Shown here in pieces: positions 46,001 through 57,223 of a stretch of DNA of 64,000 nucleotides. Numbering within the stretch: position 1 is the first letter of the stretch; the number at the start of each line of letters is the position of its first letter. This stretch comes from Volutella citrinella. Taxonomy: Eukaryota; Ascomycota; Sordariomycetes; Hypocreales; Nectriaceae. The notes below the pieces were generated by a model. That model saw only the letters and a list, made by a program, of their open reading frames with translations, did not search any database and was not told the DNA's origin. A program made the translations under genes and the position numbers. Location of the stretch: the NCBI GenBank assembly GCA_034401135.1, contig JAWZSP010000003.1, positions 3,968,001 through 4,032,000 on the forward strand, in the 5' to 3' direction.

Positions 46001-49000
46001 CGTACCAGTACTCGGCGGGCTTGGGATCAAATACGAGATTTGTACAGCAAAGGTCACGAATACACCAAGAGGATGCAGCCTAACGGTCGCCATGAGGGAA
46101 ATACAACAGCCTCTCTGAGCAGGGGCCTTGAAGCTAGTCATGAGAACCTCCACGTCTGATTGTAGATCGGATGAACTTGCAGCAGCAAGATAAAGCAGAG
46201 GAGAATCCAGGCCCTTTGTGTGAAGGGCTCCGCGATAACACCATGGACACCTGCGGGGACGTTCGGTCCACTGGTCTGGCGCAAGAGCTGGCCGAATGGA
46301 AGGACAGTAGCAAGGCGCACTTGCGATCAGGTGCTGGCTAGACAGGTCTCCATGGCCTCTATGACCTCCTTTCGGGATAAGACAGCCCGATGATACCGGA
46401 GGCGATGGGCAAGGCGCTGCGCCGCTGGGGCAAGTTTACGAGCAGAGTCAGAAGGACAGCATCGAGCTGCCGACAAGCATGCCATAACACCCAGCGCCTG
46501 ACCCATAGCTGATGAGCATTTTTTTTGGTGTAATACCCATGAACCGTTCCCCATAACCCCAAGTGGGAAGGCCGGGCATGTAGAGCCGTCGGTGGATGTG
46601 ACGCAACAAGGCCAACCTCAGAGAGACTCCGCCTGGGCCGGCCGAAAAGGCTACTGCCGACCACGAGGACCTGCCTATCTGGCTTCAGCCGCTGGGGGGG
46701 GGGGGAGCGGACTTGGGTTGCGCTCGACGATGGCTTCTCGCAGTCGTGCAGACAACCGGACTGTGAGTGGCCTGGTTGTGGGACATGCGTAGAGGCCGAC
46801 CAATATGCACAGTGACTGCAACCGCCAGTTAGAAAGCTTGCCTCGCCCAGGCTCCGCTGTTGGCGGGCTGCAAGACTCGCCGCCTCTGATTCGCCGCACG
46901 ACAGCTTGAGGGGGTTGGTGGTGGACTGGTGGTGGACTGGTGGTCGACTTGGGTGGGGTGAGGTGATGCCATCGTTCGTTCTGTGTCCGTGGAGATGGAG
47001 CGCACCAGACGAGGATGGTCCATGACTGTGGGTGGGTGACTCTGGCGGTTGGGCGGCTTCGCGGGACCCTCCTCCAGCTTCATGGAATCATGGCACCGTG
47101 TCATCCAGCGCCTGAGACCAGAGCGCAGTCCATTGACCAGTGAGCACATTCCCCCTCCCGCCTTGTCTCGCCTCCATCTGATACCCCTCACCCTCCTCAT
47201 CCCGCTATCTCTGCCCATCATCGGCGCCGTGCTCAATCACATTACGGAATATCACTTGCTTGCTTCTCGGCGCTCGGCTTATCTTGCTTCTTGTAGCCTA
47301 CGCAAAGTCCCTGCACACGGTATCCTCGTTGGACCTAGCATCATGCACAGCTTGTTAGTTACCCAGGGTTCTGCATGAATGTCCCAGCCTCCGGCCGATG
47401 ATGCCATTGGAGAATTTTGCCAGAAGCCAGAACCCAAAGCCCATACTCCCTTTGTCCTTGGTTCGTCGCCCGTTCTTTTTGTCCCTCGTCCCTCCGTCCC
47501 TTCTACTGGCCCCTCCTTTGCTCGCCTGGCCGCTGGCTGTGCGACGCAAGCTTGCGTAACCATACAGCCCAGGTGCATAAAGGGGAGGACGCATCCATCA
47601 TATTCGCTTCTTCTCTGTCGCGTCGCATCCAGCCTGATACAGTACACGGCGGTAGGAGGCGGTTAATAGCAGCTCTATAGGACCGGTCAAACTGTGTAAT
47701 AGGCCCTTGGATGCTTTTTTTCCTTGGTAATAAGAAAGAAGATGTAGGGAGGGGCAAACCTGGAGGGGGGCAAGAACGCCACCAGGCCGTCCAATGGCAG
47801 CAGGTGGCTGGTCGCATCCCGCCTCTTGGAACTGCACCCACTGACTCTGTGACTCGAGTGGACGCGCCAATGCACGGCACCGGCCAGCCAGGAGGGACAG
47901 CCCCAGGACGGTGAGAAATTTTGCGGCCCCCGACAGTAGTCTGTTTGGCCTTTGTCGCCGAGTCGAGACGGCCATGCACACATTGCTCGCTGCCGGTCGC
48001 AGGCAGGACAAAGGCCAGACAATGAGGTGGCCAGCCGTTGCCCGACGCCGGCTGAGTGGGGAGGGGTTGCGGTGGTGCCGGCTGTGCCCGCTGCTACTGG
48101 CCCCTTCCCGCCTGCGCTAATCCATAGTTACAGTGGAGGATGGCACCCGCTGCACCACTCAGCTGTCTAGGTGGCCAGCGGTCGCCTCGGACTGCGCCAA
48201 AGAGCATCGCATACTGTATGGATGCTGTGGAGAGGGAATGGATGGATGGATGAGAGGCAGGAGACAGGATGCACAGGCGCTGGGACTCGGCCAGTCAGGC
48301 ATGGACCCGTGCGCGTACTGTGTAGGTAGGCAGGTAGACCGTACGTAGGCGGGTTGGCAGGCAGCGAAGCCCACTGGCCGTGCTCTCTCGCTTGCTTTGG
48401 GCTGGCTGGCTGTGCTTCCTTCTGCGGTCTCCCCACTCCAGCGTCCGCCGTCATTCGTGAATCAAGGGAAGGGAAGGCCCCAGGACTCCCGTCCCGCGCT
48501 GCAAGTAACCCGTCATCTCATCTCATCCCGGCTGGCTCTCGTGGCCTTCCTCGACTTTGCCAACTGCCATCTCATCACCATCCCTCCAACCCTCTCCCGT
48601 ACGAGCCTCGACGTCGACGTCGCGGTTGCCGTCGCCACCGTTCCGCCATCCAGGCTCGCCCAGTCACGGCCCCATATCCCGGTCGCCCCCACGACAATCT
48701 GTCAAAGTGCACGCAATTTCGCCGCGCCGCACTGACCTCATTATGTCCTCGACGACCGACTGCTCGCTGCTTCAATCAACATCCTGAATCCCTTCCAACG
48801 CAACAGCAACAACGCCCTCCTGCCAGTTCCCTGTCGCTGGCGGGCCGAGACGACATTCACGCCCCGAAAACCCCGTGTCACAAGCTTCTACCGAATGTCT
48901 CGGGTCGCCGCTTGAACCCCCCCTCAATCGGCCAATTGCTCGTTGCGACCGTGGTGCGCCCGACTCGTGGCATCACTTGCCAATCCAACGACCCCAATCC

Positions 49001-49106
49001 AGCATGAAAACTGCCGAAATTTTCACTTGCATTACCGTCGCAGAGCGCTTCGCCAGCTGTTAGATGCCTGGTCTTCCCACTAGATTGCCCCTGAGCAATT
49101 CTGTCG
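43081..49106. other. Six-kilobase intergenic region
   Basis: Promoter of the GPI-protein gene at left and, at right, C/T-rich DNA from about 48350 that is probably the leader of the disordered-protein gene. It contains GGTGGACT direct repeats near 46917-46945, a run of twelve G at about 46694-46705 and GGAT repeats near 48237-48250. No gene is supported; long frames (43667-44254 minus, 48354-49007 plus) lack any recognisable domain. Confidence 0.5.
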
Positions 49107-52100
49107 ATGCCAAGCGCAGTCACCACGCCCACGATGGCAACCTCACTTGACCACTCCTTTGGCCGGAACTCCAAAGCGCCGTCCGAGGGGCATCGCCAGT
49201 TCAAGAAACACAAAATTTTACCGCGCCCTCAACATGATAGCATTCGTGGCACGCCCGCACAGGTTGCGCGGGCCGTGCCGACAAAGTTCGACCTAGTCGT
49301 TGATCGTACCCGGCCGAGCACGCGTGAGCCGCAGCCCTCTACCTCGAGAGTTCTCAAGCACCAGCCCAAACGTATAGGGAGCGGCCCAGACATGCCGCCC
49401 ACTCCACCTCGACAATCGCGCAAACCAGTCAGCCACGCCTTCGATTCTCCTCCAAGTCCAACCATCCCTGATTCTGCATATGAAACCCCAAGAGCGGTTG
49501 GAAGCCGCCCGCCTGTAACTCCTCCCAACCAAAGGAGCCCGCCTACTCCAGACGTTACTCCACCACGAAATGAAACGGCCACTTTATTGAGACCTCGCCT
49601 GCATTCGAATTTCAGCGACCGCGGAGGTTCTAGGACCACGCTTGCAGATTCACTGACGGGCTCATTTCGGACGGCTCGCGAAGAGATGACCCCATCAGAG
49701 GATGAGGGGAAGAGGGTCACCGGTTTTGAGCCCCCTCGAGCGTCCACCAGAAGTATTCCTAATCATATCAATTCCCGGTCACCAAAACCGGAACCTCTGG
49801 GTCTGGCTTTGGAGAGCTTGACCCACGACCCTGAGGCCAGTGACAGATGGGAACGCCCCCATGCGGACTTGAGTCAACCCGATGGTGACTGGAGCTCAGC
49901 GAGCGAAGTTGAACAAGAATGGGATCACTACCTACGACGCATGGTCACCGTGAAAAGGAGGTCGCCGACCCCAGAAACGCCCTTGCCCAAAGCTAAGCAG
50001 ACTGTGGTTGTTGAACCAAACACGGTTAGCCAGACACAAGCGGCTCGGGCTGTTCGCAACTTGCCCCTGAATCAACGAGCGGACTCCGTCATCTCCAACC
50101 AAGCCAACTCGGTGAAGAAGGCTACCTCTTCGGCTCCTTCAAGCGAGGGTTCGTCTGGCGGCTCCGATGCGAAAAGAAGCTCTGCGGTTTCAGCCCGGTC
50201 GACATCATCTACCGTGGTAGGCGTCACTCTCGTTGCGGAAACCCGCCCACAGAAGCAGCGCACTCTGCGACATGTCCGAAAACAGGGGGCTCTCAGAATT
50301 CCCACGGACCTAAGCCCAAGCTCCACAGTGTCTACTGTCGTGACGCTGAAATCGGAGAGGAGCTCCAAGGGGAGGCCTTCCAAGGAGAAGTCGTCCAAAT
50401 CACGAACAGGGGATCTGAAGCATGACAGCTATACATCCACCACAACAGTCAGCTCTATTGCCAGCAGCAAGGCGCGCCGAGATGTGTGGAAGAGTGGGGG
50501 AATCCCTGTTGTGGTTGTACCCGATCGTCGCTCCTCTCGGTCCAAGTCCAGGGAGCCGTCCTTGCGATCTCACTCGAGCAGGCGATCAAGCCGCAGGACA
50601 AGCCTTGATGTTTCCGAGGCCAGAGATCAAGGCCCCGTGTTTCAACGACCAACCCGCCGAGGCCGAGCGTACTCCGAGTCAGATGGTAGCGACGAGCGTA
50701 CAATGGATTTCCCGCCCGTGGTCCCAGCCCGCTCATCCTCACTCTCTGCACCTACGAGTCGCAACGTCTCTCGAACAAACTCTTTGACCGCCGAGAGCAT
50801 CAAGCTTCACAATGCTCTGCAAGAATCTCTAGCACTGTCAAAGGCACCCAACCCTCGCCCTCATGTGCTCCAGGTCCCCGTCCTCCGCCTCTCCGATGAC
50901 TTGTCTGGACCTCCATCAGCCTCCGTTATGTCTGACCGAGATGCCACTCATCGACGACTGAGTAGTGATCGGCATGATGATTTCTTGTTTGTCAAGGGTC
51001 ATGGCTCACAGAATACGCCCTTCTCCCTGGCTTCCGTCGAGACCAACGGTACCGCGCTCGAGGTTTCAGAAGCTCTGGCCGTTCACATGTATCCTCACCA
51101 AAACTCCTCCGTCTTGATGGTGGACCATTCGACCAAGCCCTCGGAATCTTCCGATGAATGTTTGAAGCGGACCGATTCACAGGAGGCGGGGGGCGAGACT
51201 AGCAAGCCTGTTGCAACGTCGGGAGATGGCGGCCCCATTACTCCCCAGGCACAATCTACTTTCGACGACGTTGATTCTCCACTGCGAAACCCGCGGGCAC
51301 CTCCGGAGCCCCCGTCTCAGCCTCCGGCCATCAATTTCATACCCGCCACGCCTTCGGGAATGACTCCGGCTTACGAGAAAGCGACCCAGCTTGGTAACTA
51401 TTTTGAGGCAACAGGAGACAAGCCGCCAAGACGTCCATCCCTTGTGCGCCGCGCATTCAGCCACCGTCGCCGGCACTCGGTTGACTATCCCCCCATGGCA
51501 CCGAGGCCGTCTCGTCTTTTGACGAGGAGATTCTCCCTGTCTCGCAAAAGGCGGGATAGCGAAAACAGCATCCCTCCAGCCGATATGGAACGTGGCCCGA
51601 AGTACCCAAGTCCAGATGATAGCCCGGCTGAGGAAAACAAGCTCCACCCTTTCTGGCGTCCCCAATGGTCTGGAGACGATTCAGATGAATGTGATGGCGA
51701 GTGTTGTCGTGATATCGATGAGCCTTACGAGGAAGTCTTCCGATACCCTCCGGTGGACAACCGGCCAAAAACGGGCCAAAGATCCTTGAGTTCCAAGGTG
51801 AAGCGAACATTTGCCATCTTGCCTAGTGAGGATGAGTACTACTCAGGCGGCTCCTCTCACAGTCCGGATCGGCAAACCATCCGGCGAACTCCCAGTGGTA
51901 ACCTTCGAGTACTGCGTCACCGCCAAAGCAACGAGTCCCTGAAGCGAGGGTTCTGGGCTGACAGGAAGCGGCGGACAACATCTGGTGGTGTGAAAAAGAT
52001 GCCATTCTGGCGTCGTAACACTTCCCAGCGCCGAGCAAGCAAGGAGAGGCGCCGGCTCTCGCTAGGAAGCAGACTGGAAGAGATCCAGAATTTCCCTCGC

Positions 52101-52250
52101 AAAATCAGCGAGAAACGGCGCGAGAAGCGATCTCAAGAGCTTCGCCAGATGATCAGCGGACCGAGAGAGGTTCGCGACGGAATTGGAGAGGTCATACGGC
52201 CCACCAGAGCACGCGACCAGTATCGCACTCATGCCCGCACAAAGGCCTGA
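49107..52250 (+). CDS. Large disordered Ser/Arg/Pro-rich protein of unknown function
   Basis: A single-exon 1047-residue protein. I do not recognise a family. Composition is Ser/Pro/Arg/Thr-rich throughout, with many basic-Ser motifs (RRSSR, RRTSLD, RKRRDSE) that suit basophilic kinases or 14-3-3 docking, plus several SP/TP sites. Acidic patches include GDDSDECDGECCRDIDEPYEE at about residues 860-880. The C-terminal 150 residues are very basic (KRRTTSGG, MPFWRRNTSQRRASKERRRL, EKRREKRSQELRQM) and may form a helix and a nuclear or membrane-binding region. No signal peptide, membrane segment or enzyme motif is seen. Codon use looks normal and the frame is uninterrupted for 3.1 kb, so it is a real gene. 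The start at 49107 is the first ATG of the frame. Confidence 0.8.
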   Translation: MPSAVTTPTMATSLDHSFGRNSKAPSEGHRQFKKHKILPRPQHDSIRGTPAQVARAVPTKFDLVVDRTRPSTREPQPSTSRVLKHQPKRIGSGPDMPPTPPRQSRKPVSHAFDSPPSPTIPDSAYETPRAVGSRPPVTPPNQRSPPTPDVTPPRNETATLLRPRLHSNFSDRGGSRTTLADSLTGSFRTAREEMTPSEDEGKRVTGFEPPRASTRSIPNHINSRSPKPEPLGLALESLTHDPEASDRWERPHADLSQPDGDWSSASEVEQEWDHYLRRMVTVKRRSPTPETPLPKAKQTVVVEPNTVSQTQAARAVRNLPLNQRADSVISNQANSVKKATSSAPSSEGSSGGSDAKRSSAVSARSTSSTVVGVTLVAETRPQKQRTLRHVRKQGALRIPTDLSPSSTVSTVVTLKSERSSKGRPSKEKSSKSRTGDLKHDSYTSTTTVSSIASSKARRDVWKSGGIPVVVVPDRRSSRSKSREPSLRSHSSRRSSRRTSLDVSEARDQGPVFQRPTRRGRAYSESDGSDERTMDFPPVVPARSSSLSAPTSRNVSRTNSLTAESIKLHNALQESLALSKAPNPRPHVLQVPVLRLSDDLSGPPSASVMSDRDATHRRLSSDRHDDFLFVKGHGSQNTPFSLASVETNGTALEVSEALAVHMYPHQNSSVLMVDHSTKPSESSDECLKRTDSQEAGGETSKPVATSGDGGPITPQAQSTFDDVDSPLRNPRAPPEPPSQPPAINFIPATPSGMTPAYEKATQLGNYFEATGDKPPRRPSLVRRAFSHRRRHSVDYPPMAPRPSRLLTRRFSLSRKRRDSENSIPPADMERGPKYPSPDDSPAEENKLHPFWRPQWSGDDSDECDGECCRDIDEPYEEVFRYPPVDNRPKTGQRSLSSKVKRTFAILPSEDEYYSGGSSHSPDRQTIRRTPSGNLRVLRHRQSNESLKRGFWADRKRRTTSGGVKKMPFWRRNTSQRRASKERRRLSLGSRLEEIQNFPRKISEKRREKRSQELRQMISGPREVRDGIGEVIRPTRARDQYRTHARTKA

Positions 52251-52851
52251 GGAGGAATACTGGCGCGCACACCAGCGAGTTTCTCGAAGAAACTTATTTG
52301 AATGAATGTTATGACGAGCATGGAAGAAATGTGTTTTCTTTGGGAGAGTTAGAACAGCTGTGGTTTCACGATCGATACGAGATTATGCTTTTTACGACCG
52401 ATTTTGGACTCATGGGAAACAAGGTGCAAATGATGAATATCCCAGGCACACACATCTAGCGGAGGAGTATCAAATAAACATGTCTCGGGATACTGGATTA
52501 TCCCTATTGCGATGATGACGGGTGGCGCACGGGAGGAGGGTTATATATGTTGTGTACAATAATTAGGAGGAGCTGCAAGTTGTTGCTGATTGAAGAGTGC
52601 CGCGAACTTGGGGGTGGTTTAGGAGTCGAGAAGTATCTGATGGTTTCGAAACGATCAGGAATCGATTTACTGAAACTTCACTTTTACTCGGTCACGCAAG
52701 GGATCTCATCCAAGAATTGGCACGGCAGCGCTTTCCAAAATCGGCACTTTGACCAAACCTATCATTGTAATTTTACGTATCCCAAACGCCCAATTCGCCA
52801 GCCATGCTCCAGGTATATCGGCTTGCCTCGTAATCCATCCTAACAATGTCC
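52251..52851. other. Shared 3' flank of two convergent genes
   Basis: A/T-richer noncoding DNA between the stop of the disordered-protein gene and that of U1-C. No gene seen. Confidence 0.6.
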
Positions 52852-53778
52852 TCATCGCTTGTCTTGCGCTAGGCCAGGGGCTCCGGGGAACCCACCAGGA
52901 GGAGCGCCCGGGAAGCCTTGGCCAGGGGGTGGCATACCAGGCATTCCGGGGAAAGGTGGAAGGCCCCCAGCGGCGCCAGGAGGTCCGCCTCCGGGCATCC
53001 CAGGGGGAGGAAATGGAAGGCCGCCGGGAGGGGGGAATGGAAGGCCGTTGGGAGGGATGGGAGGAAGACCATTGGGGCCTGGGGGGAATGGAGGCATGGG
53101 AGGCATGCCGCGGCCGCCACCGGGAGGAGCTGTGCCTGTGTCAGTCGAACGGGGATTCAGAATAGTCATCAAGCATCAACTTACGCGGGAGTCCTTGGGG
53201 AAACTGGCCCGGGGGCGCACCAGGCATACCAGGGAATGGAGGGGGAACGCCTGCAATGTTGTTGTCAGCAGGCATAGCTCAGACGGCTTGATTGTCTTCA
53301 ACGTACCTCCGGGGAAAGGAAACGGCGGCGGAAAGGCGTGTCCAGGTTGGTTCTGTGGAAGCATCGGGTTCGCGTGGGCCTGGCCCTCGGCGGCGTAGGA
53401 TGAGGTGATGGAGTCAATGACAGACTGCGCCTTCTCGTGGCCGATTTCTGTGCATCGCAAGTTAGTCGGAGGTGTTGAACACGGCGCCAGGCTTTCGGGG
53501 TTCGCACGCTGATAGTAGTCTACCACGTTTCGCAAGTGGTTTCGACCGCTGTTGTGAGCCTTGCGCACGCTCATGGAGTCGTGCGTAAGGTAGACATCGC
53601 AGTAGTCGCCTAGAGACTGGTTAGCCAGGTCGGGATCGGGAGGCATCGATGGATCGCGCGAACACGGCGGCGTGCGCGCGCGCTGCCGCATGGAGACTCA
53701 CAGAAGACTATAAAGCGATTAGTGATGTCCTGGAGGCACGTTGAGATACTATTGAGCGCGGGACTTACACTTGGGCAT
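52852..53778 (-). CDS. yhc1: U1 small nuclear ribonucleoprotein C
   Basis: The U1-C subunit of the U1 snRNP, which stabilises U1 pairing at 5' splice sites. Six exons in transcription order: 53769-53778 (10 nt), 53702-53707 (6 nt), 53508-53609, 53307-53447, 53185-53250 and 52852-53135, giving 202 residues. Introns are 61, 92, 60, 56 and 49 nt; donors GTAAGT, GTGAGT, GTGCGA, GTACGT, GTAAGT; all acceptors AG and all phases fit. The N-terminus reads [20 protein letters not shown], with zinc ligands Cys6, Cys9, His24 and His30 at the family positions. [15 protein letters not shown] follows across the third intron to QIGHEKAQ. The rest is a Pro/Gly/Met-rich tail, typical of U1-C. Exon 2 encodes only the bases of Phe4-Phe5 and part of Cys6. 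The gene is divergent from erv25. Confidence 0.92.
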
Positions 53779-54207
53779 GTTGGCGGCGGGATATGGGCGC
53801 GTATGTCAAAGTTGGAGAGGTGCAGTTGTCGGAAGCCTTGTCCCGCTAATGGTTTGACAGAGGCAAGGCATTGGCAGCTTAGCAAGGTGCCAAAAGTTGG
53901 GCAAGGCTGGCCCCACACGTGATGGGCTTGACGAGGTCGCAGCCAAGGCGCTGTGTGATTGGCGCACAGGAGCCAACGCCTTGTGCCGGGTGTGGGTCCC
54001 GAGGGCGCGCTGGGACACCTTTCAGTTTGGAGGCTTCTGGCTATTTGCAGCTTCAGTAGCCCCTGTCGGCCCTCCTTCTTCCTCCCCAAACCCTCACCAC
54101 CGCCGAGCCGCCTTTTCCTCTCCTTTCCGTCCCCCTTCTCCCTTCGCTTCTACGACGCGACCGGACGACCTAGAGGACGACGACACACGACCCTTGCCCC
54201 CGTCATC
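53779..54207. promoter_or_regulatory. Divergent promoter of U1-C and erv25
   Basis: A 429-bp region between two start codons. It contains a CACGTG E-box at 53916-53921 and an inverted CCAAT box (GATTGG) near 53957. Pyrimidine-rich DNA precedes the erv25 start. Confidence 0.5.
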
Positions 54208-54998
54208 ATGGCCTTCCACCGCTCGCTGCTGCAGGGCCTCTGCAGCCTCCTTGTGCTTGCCGGTATCGCCAACGCCCTCAAGTTCGACCTCATTGCCCAG
54301 GCCCAGGGCTCCGCCAAGCCGCGATGCATCCGAAACTTCGTCAACAAGGATACGCTTGTGGTCGTGACGGCGACCATCGACGGTAGCAAGGGCGACGGCA
54401 TGCAGGTCAACATCCAAGTACGTCTCGGCCCATGGCGCGAGCCTTATGTTTCAAGGTGGATGCGATTGGGAAGCTAACCAATGCAGATCATGGATGCCGT
54501 TGGCAACGAGTACGGCCGACCACGAGATGTTGTTGGCGAGTCGAGGACCGTCTTCACCTCTCACGCCGATGCCGCTTTTGACGTCTGCTTCACCAATGTT
54601 TTCACCTCGAGTATGTCATGCCAATCGAGTGCCACCAGCGTCTCTCAGCAAACCTCTAACCTCACGTGCTCATAGACAAGCGACTCAACACCAACAGCCG
54701 CCACGTCGAGCTTGACATCGATATCGGTGCCGACGCCAAGGACTGGTCCGCCATCCAGGCCACCGAGAAGCTCAAGCCTATCGAGGCCGAACTCCGCCGC
54801 ATCGAGGAAATCACGGCCGAGCTCGTCACCGAGATGGAGTACCTCCGTTCGCGAGAGGTGAAGCTGCGAGATACCAACGAGAGCACCAACAACCGCGTCA
54901 AGTGGTTCGGCATCACCACCACCTGGCTCCTCATTGGCCTCTGGGCCTGGCAGATCATGTACCTGCGCGCCTACTTCCGATCAAAGCACCTCATCTAA
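54208..54998 (+). CDS. erv25: p24-family cargo receptor Erv25
   Basis: A p24-delta cargo receptor that cycles between ER and Golgi in COPII/COPI vesicles. Exons are 54208-54417, 54487-54610 and 54676-54998, giving 218 residues. Introns of 69 and 65 nt have GTACGT and GTATGT donors. A signal peptide covers about residues 1-23 (ends ANA). The GOLD domain follows, with its Cys pair in PRCIRNF and FDVCFTN. A coiled-coil stretch ([19 protein letters not shown]) precedes a single membrane span ([19 protein letters not shown]) and the short cytosolic tail AYFRSKHLI. That tail is very like the Erv25 tail (aromatic plus basic sorting signal). The length matches the family. Confidence 0.93.
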
Positions 54999-55609
54999 GC
55001 CTGAGAGCCACGGTTTGGACATTGGACATGGGGTACCCTGCCCCACGGGGGGCGGGTGCAAGAGCAAGAGCAGGAGTGTGTTTTAGAATAGACCCGAGGT
55101 CTGGCTAGGACTAATTTGCGGAAGTTGCTTTACGGGCATGCTGGCGTTGGCAATACTTGTGCTGTACATGATTGGGATGGGAAAACGAGGCTGAGCCCGT
55201 CGTCTCTGACATGGGATTCACTGATGAGCTGCTGTGTAAGAAGGAAAAATGACGGCGTGCGATAATACATGTCCATATGTGGCCATGAAGAAATGGATGC
55301 TGCGCACTTATTAGTACTGGAAGACGCACGCGACAGACCGCAGACCATCAAATCGAAGTTATTGTGGGACGTGACAGCTCAGCACAGAGGGTGTGGCGCA
55401 TGTGGCGGGTGTGGCTAGCGCCCGGCTGTCCCTGGATTACGTAAATATTTGGTGTCATGCTATTGGTGTGGTCGCTGGTGACTCAATCGAGCGACGGAAC
55501 CTCGTGGCTGCCCCTCCATACACAGTAGCAGCGGCGCCAGTGCAAACAACCCCGCCATTCGCGAAGAAAGCACCAGCTGAGATCACGTACAAAGCCACGC
55601 TCGCGAACC
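54999..55609. other. erv25 3' flank and promoter of the TrpRS gene
   Basis: Noncoding DNA with no notable repeat. The TrpRS start is preceded by a purine/pyrimidine-mixed leader. Confidence 0.55.
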
Positions 55610-57223
55610 ATGGCCGAGACCTCTGAGAACCCCAAGCCTGCGGCCTCGCAGGAGCAGGACATTAACCCTTGGTCTGTCGAGGGCGCCCAGGGTGAAGACG
55701 GCGAGGTTGCCGCCATTGACTACGATGCCATCTGCAAGTATGTGTCCATGGCCCCCCAAACTCGCACCATGGCCTTGTCTTCTTTTTCTCGGACACACCG
55801 CGCTGACTCGTCGCCCCATAGCAAGTGGAAGACGTCCAAGATCGATGCGGCCCTGCTCGAGCGGTTCGAGAAGGTGACGGGCAAGAAGCCGCATCGCTGG
55901 TTGCGCCGCGGCCTTTTCTTCAGCCACCGCGACTTCGACAAGATCCTGACCCATTACGAGCGCGGCGACCCCTTCTTCCTCTACACTGGCCGCGGCCCCA
56001 GCACCGGCAGTCTGCATCTGGGACACACCATCCCTCTAGAGTTCACCAAGTGGCTGCAGGATGTCTTCGATGTGCCCCTCGTCTTCATGTTGACTGACGA
56101 CGAGAAGGCGCTGTTCAAGGAGAAGCTGACCTTTGAGGATGCGCTCGAGTACGCCATGGAGAATGCCCGTGACATCATCGCCCTTGGCTACGACGTCAAG
56201 AAGACCTTTATTTATAGCGACCTCAAGTACCTGGGCAATCACTTCCTCATGAACGCCTGGGAGTTCTCCAAGCTCGTCACCTTCAACCAGGTGCGCGGTG
56301 CCTTTGGCTTTGACGGCAGGTAGGTCAACCAGAGGACGAACTGAAGGCGAACACCTCGAATTCTCCTAACTTGTGCGACAGCTCCAACGTGGGAAAGATC
56401 TTCTTCCCTTCCGTGCAGTGTGTCGCTGCCTTTGCTACCTCGTACCCCGAAATCTGGTCCGATGAGCCTGCCGCTACACGAACCAAGAAGCTCGCCAGCA
56501 TTCCCTGCCTCATCCCCATGGGCATCGACCAGGACCCTTACTTCCGACTTCTCCGCGAAAACGCCCACCGCATGCGCTACCCTTCGCCAAAGCCCGCGCT
56601 GATCCACTCCAAGTTCCTCACCGCGCTACAGGGCGCTGGTGGCAAGATGTCGTCGTCGAACCCCAACTCGGCCATTTTCATGACCGATACCCCCAAGCAG
56701 ATCAAGGTATATTGCCACCACATGACTTGCTGGAATTTCTCCTACCAAGGGCAGAAGCTTACTCCATATCTTATAGAACAAGATCAACAAGTTCGCCTTC
56801 AGCGGTGGCCAGGTCAATATCGAGGAGCACCGCCGTCTAGGTGGCAACCCCGACGTGGATGTCGCCTACATCTACCTTACATACTTCGAGGACGACGACG
56901 AGAAGCTCCAGAAGATCTATGACGACTACAAGAGCGGTGCCCTCTTGACAGGAGAGCTGAAGAAGATGGCCATTGAGACGCTGCAGCCCGTCGTCGAGAA
57001 GTTTCAGGAGCGAAGGAAGCTGGTGACCGACGAGGTTCTAGCCTCCTTCATGAAGCCTCGCAAGCTCGAGTGGGCCGGCAACCCCAATCCCATTCCCAAG
57101 GAGCCTAAGGCCGAGAAGGGTGGTGAGAAGGGCGGCAAGAAGGCCGAGAAGAAGGAAAAGCCCATCGTCGCCAAGGTTGAGAAGCCGGCGGAGAACACTG
57201 AGGCTGAAGCGAAGGCCGAGTAG
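55610..57223 (+). CDS. wrs1: Cytosolic tryptophanyl-tRNA synthetase
   Basis: A class I tryptophan-tRNA ligase of the eukaryotic type. Exons are 55610-55737, 55822-56319, 56382-56706 and 56777-57223, giving 465 residues. Introns are 84, 62 and 70 nt and all phases fit. The HIGH-type signature is TGSLHLGH (His108-His111), and the KMSKS-type loop is GGKMSSS at about 297-301. Other landmarks are [11 protein letters not shown], the Trp-pocket region [20 protein letters not shown], and GIDQDPYFR. No mitochondrial presequence is seen at the N-terminus ([10 protein letters not shown]). The C-terminal 40 residues are a Lys/Glu/Ala-rich tail ([11 protein letters not shown]) that is probably appended for tRNA binding. 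The gene is convergent with mis13. Confidence 0.96.

Noticed and set aside
48354..49007. 217-codon frame just before the disordered-protein gene
   Set aside because: C-rich leader-type DNA read by chance; no motif, and it stops before the real start without a plausible splice join.
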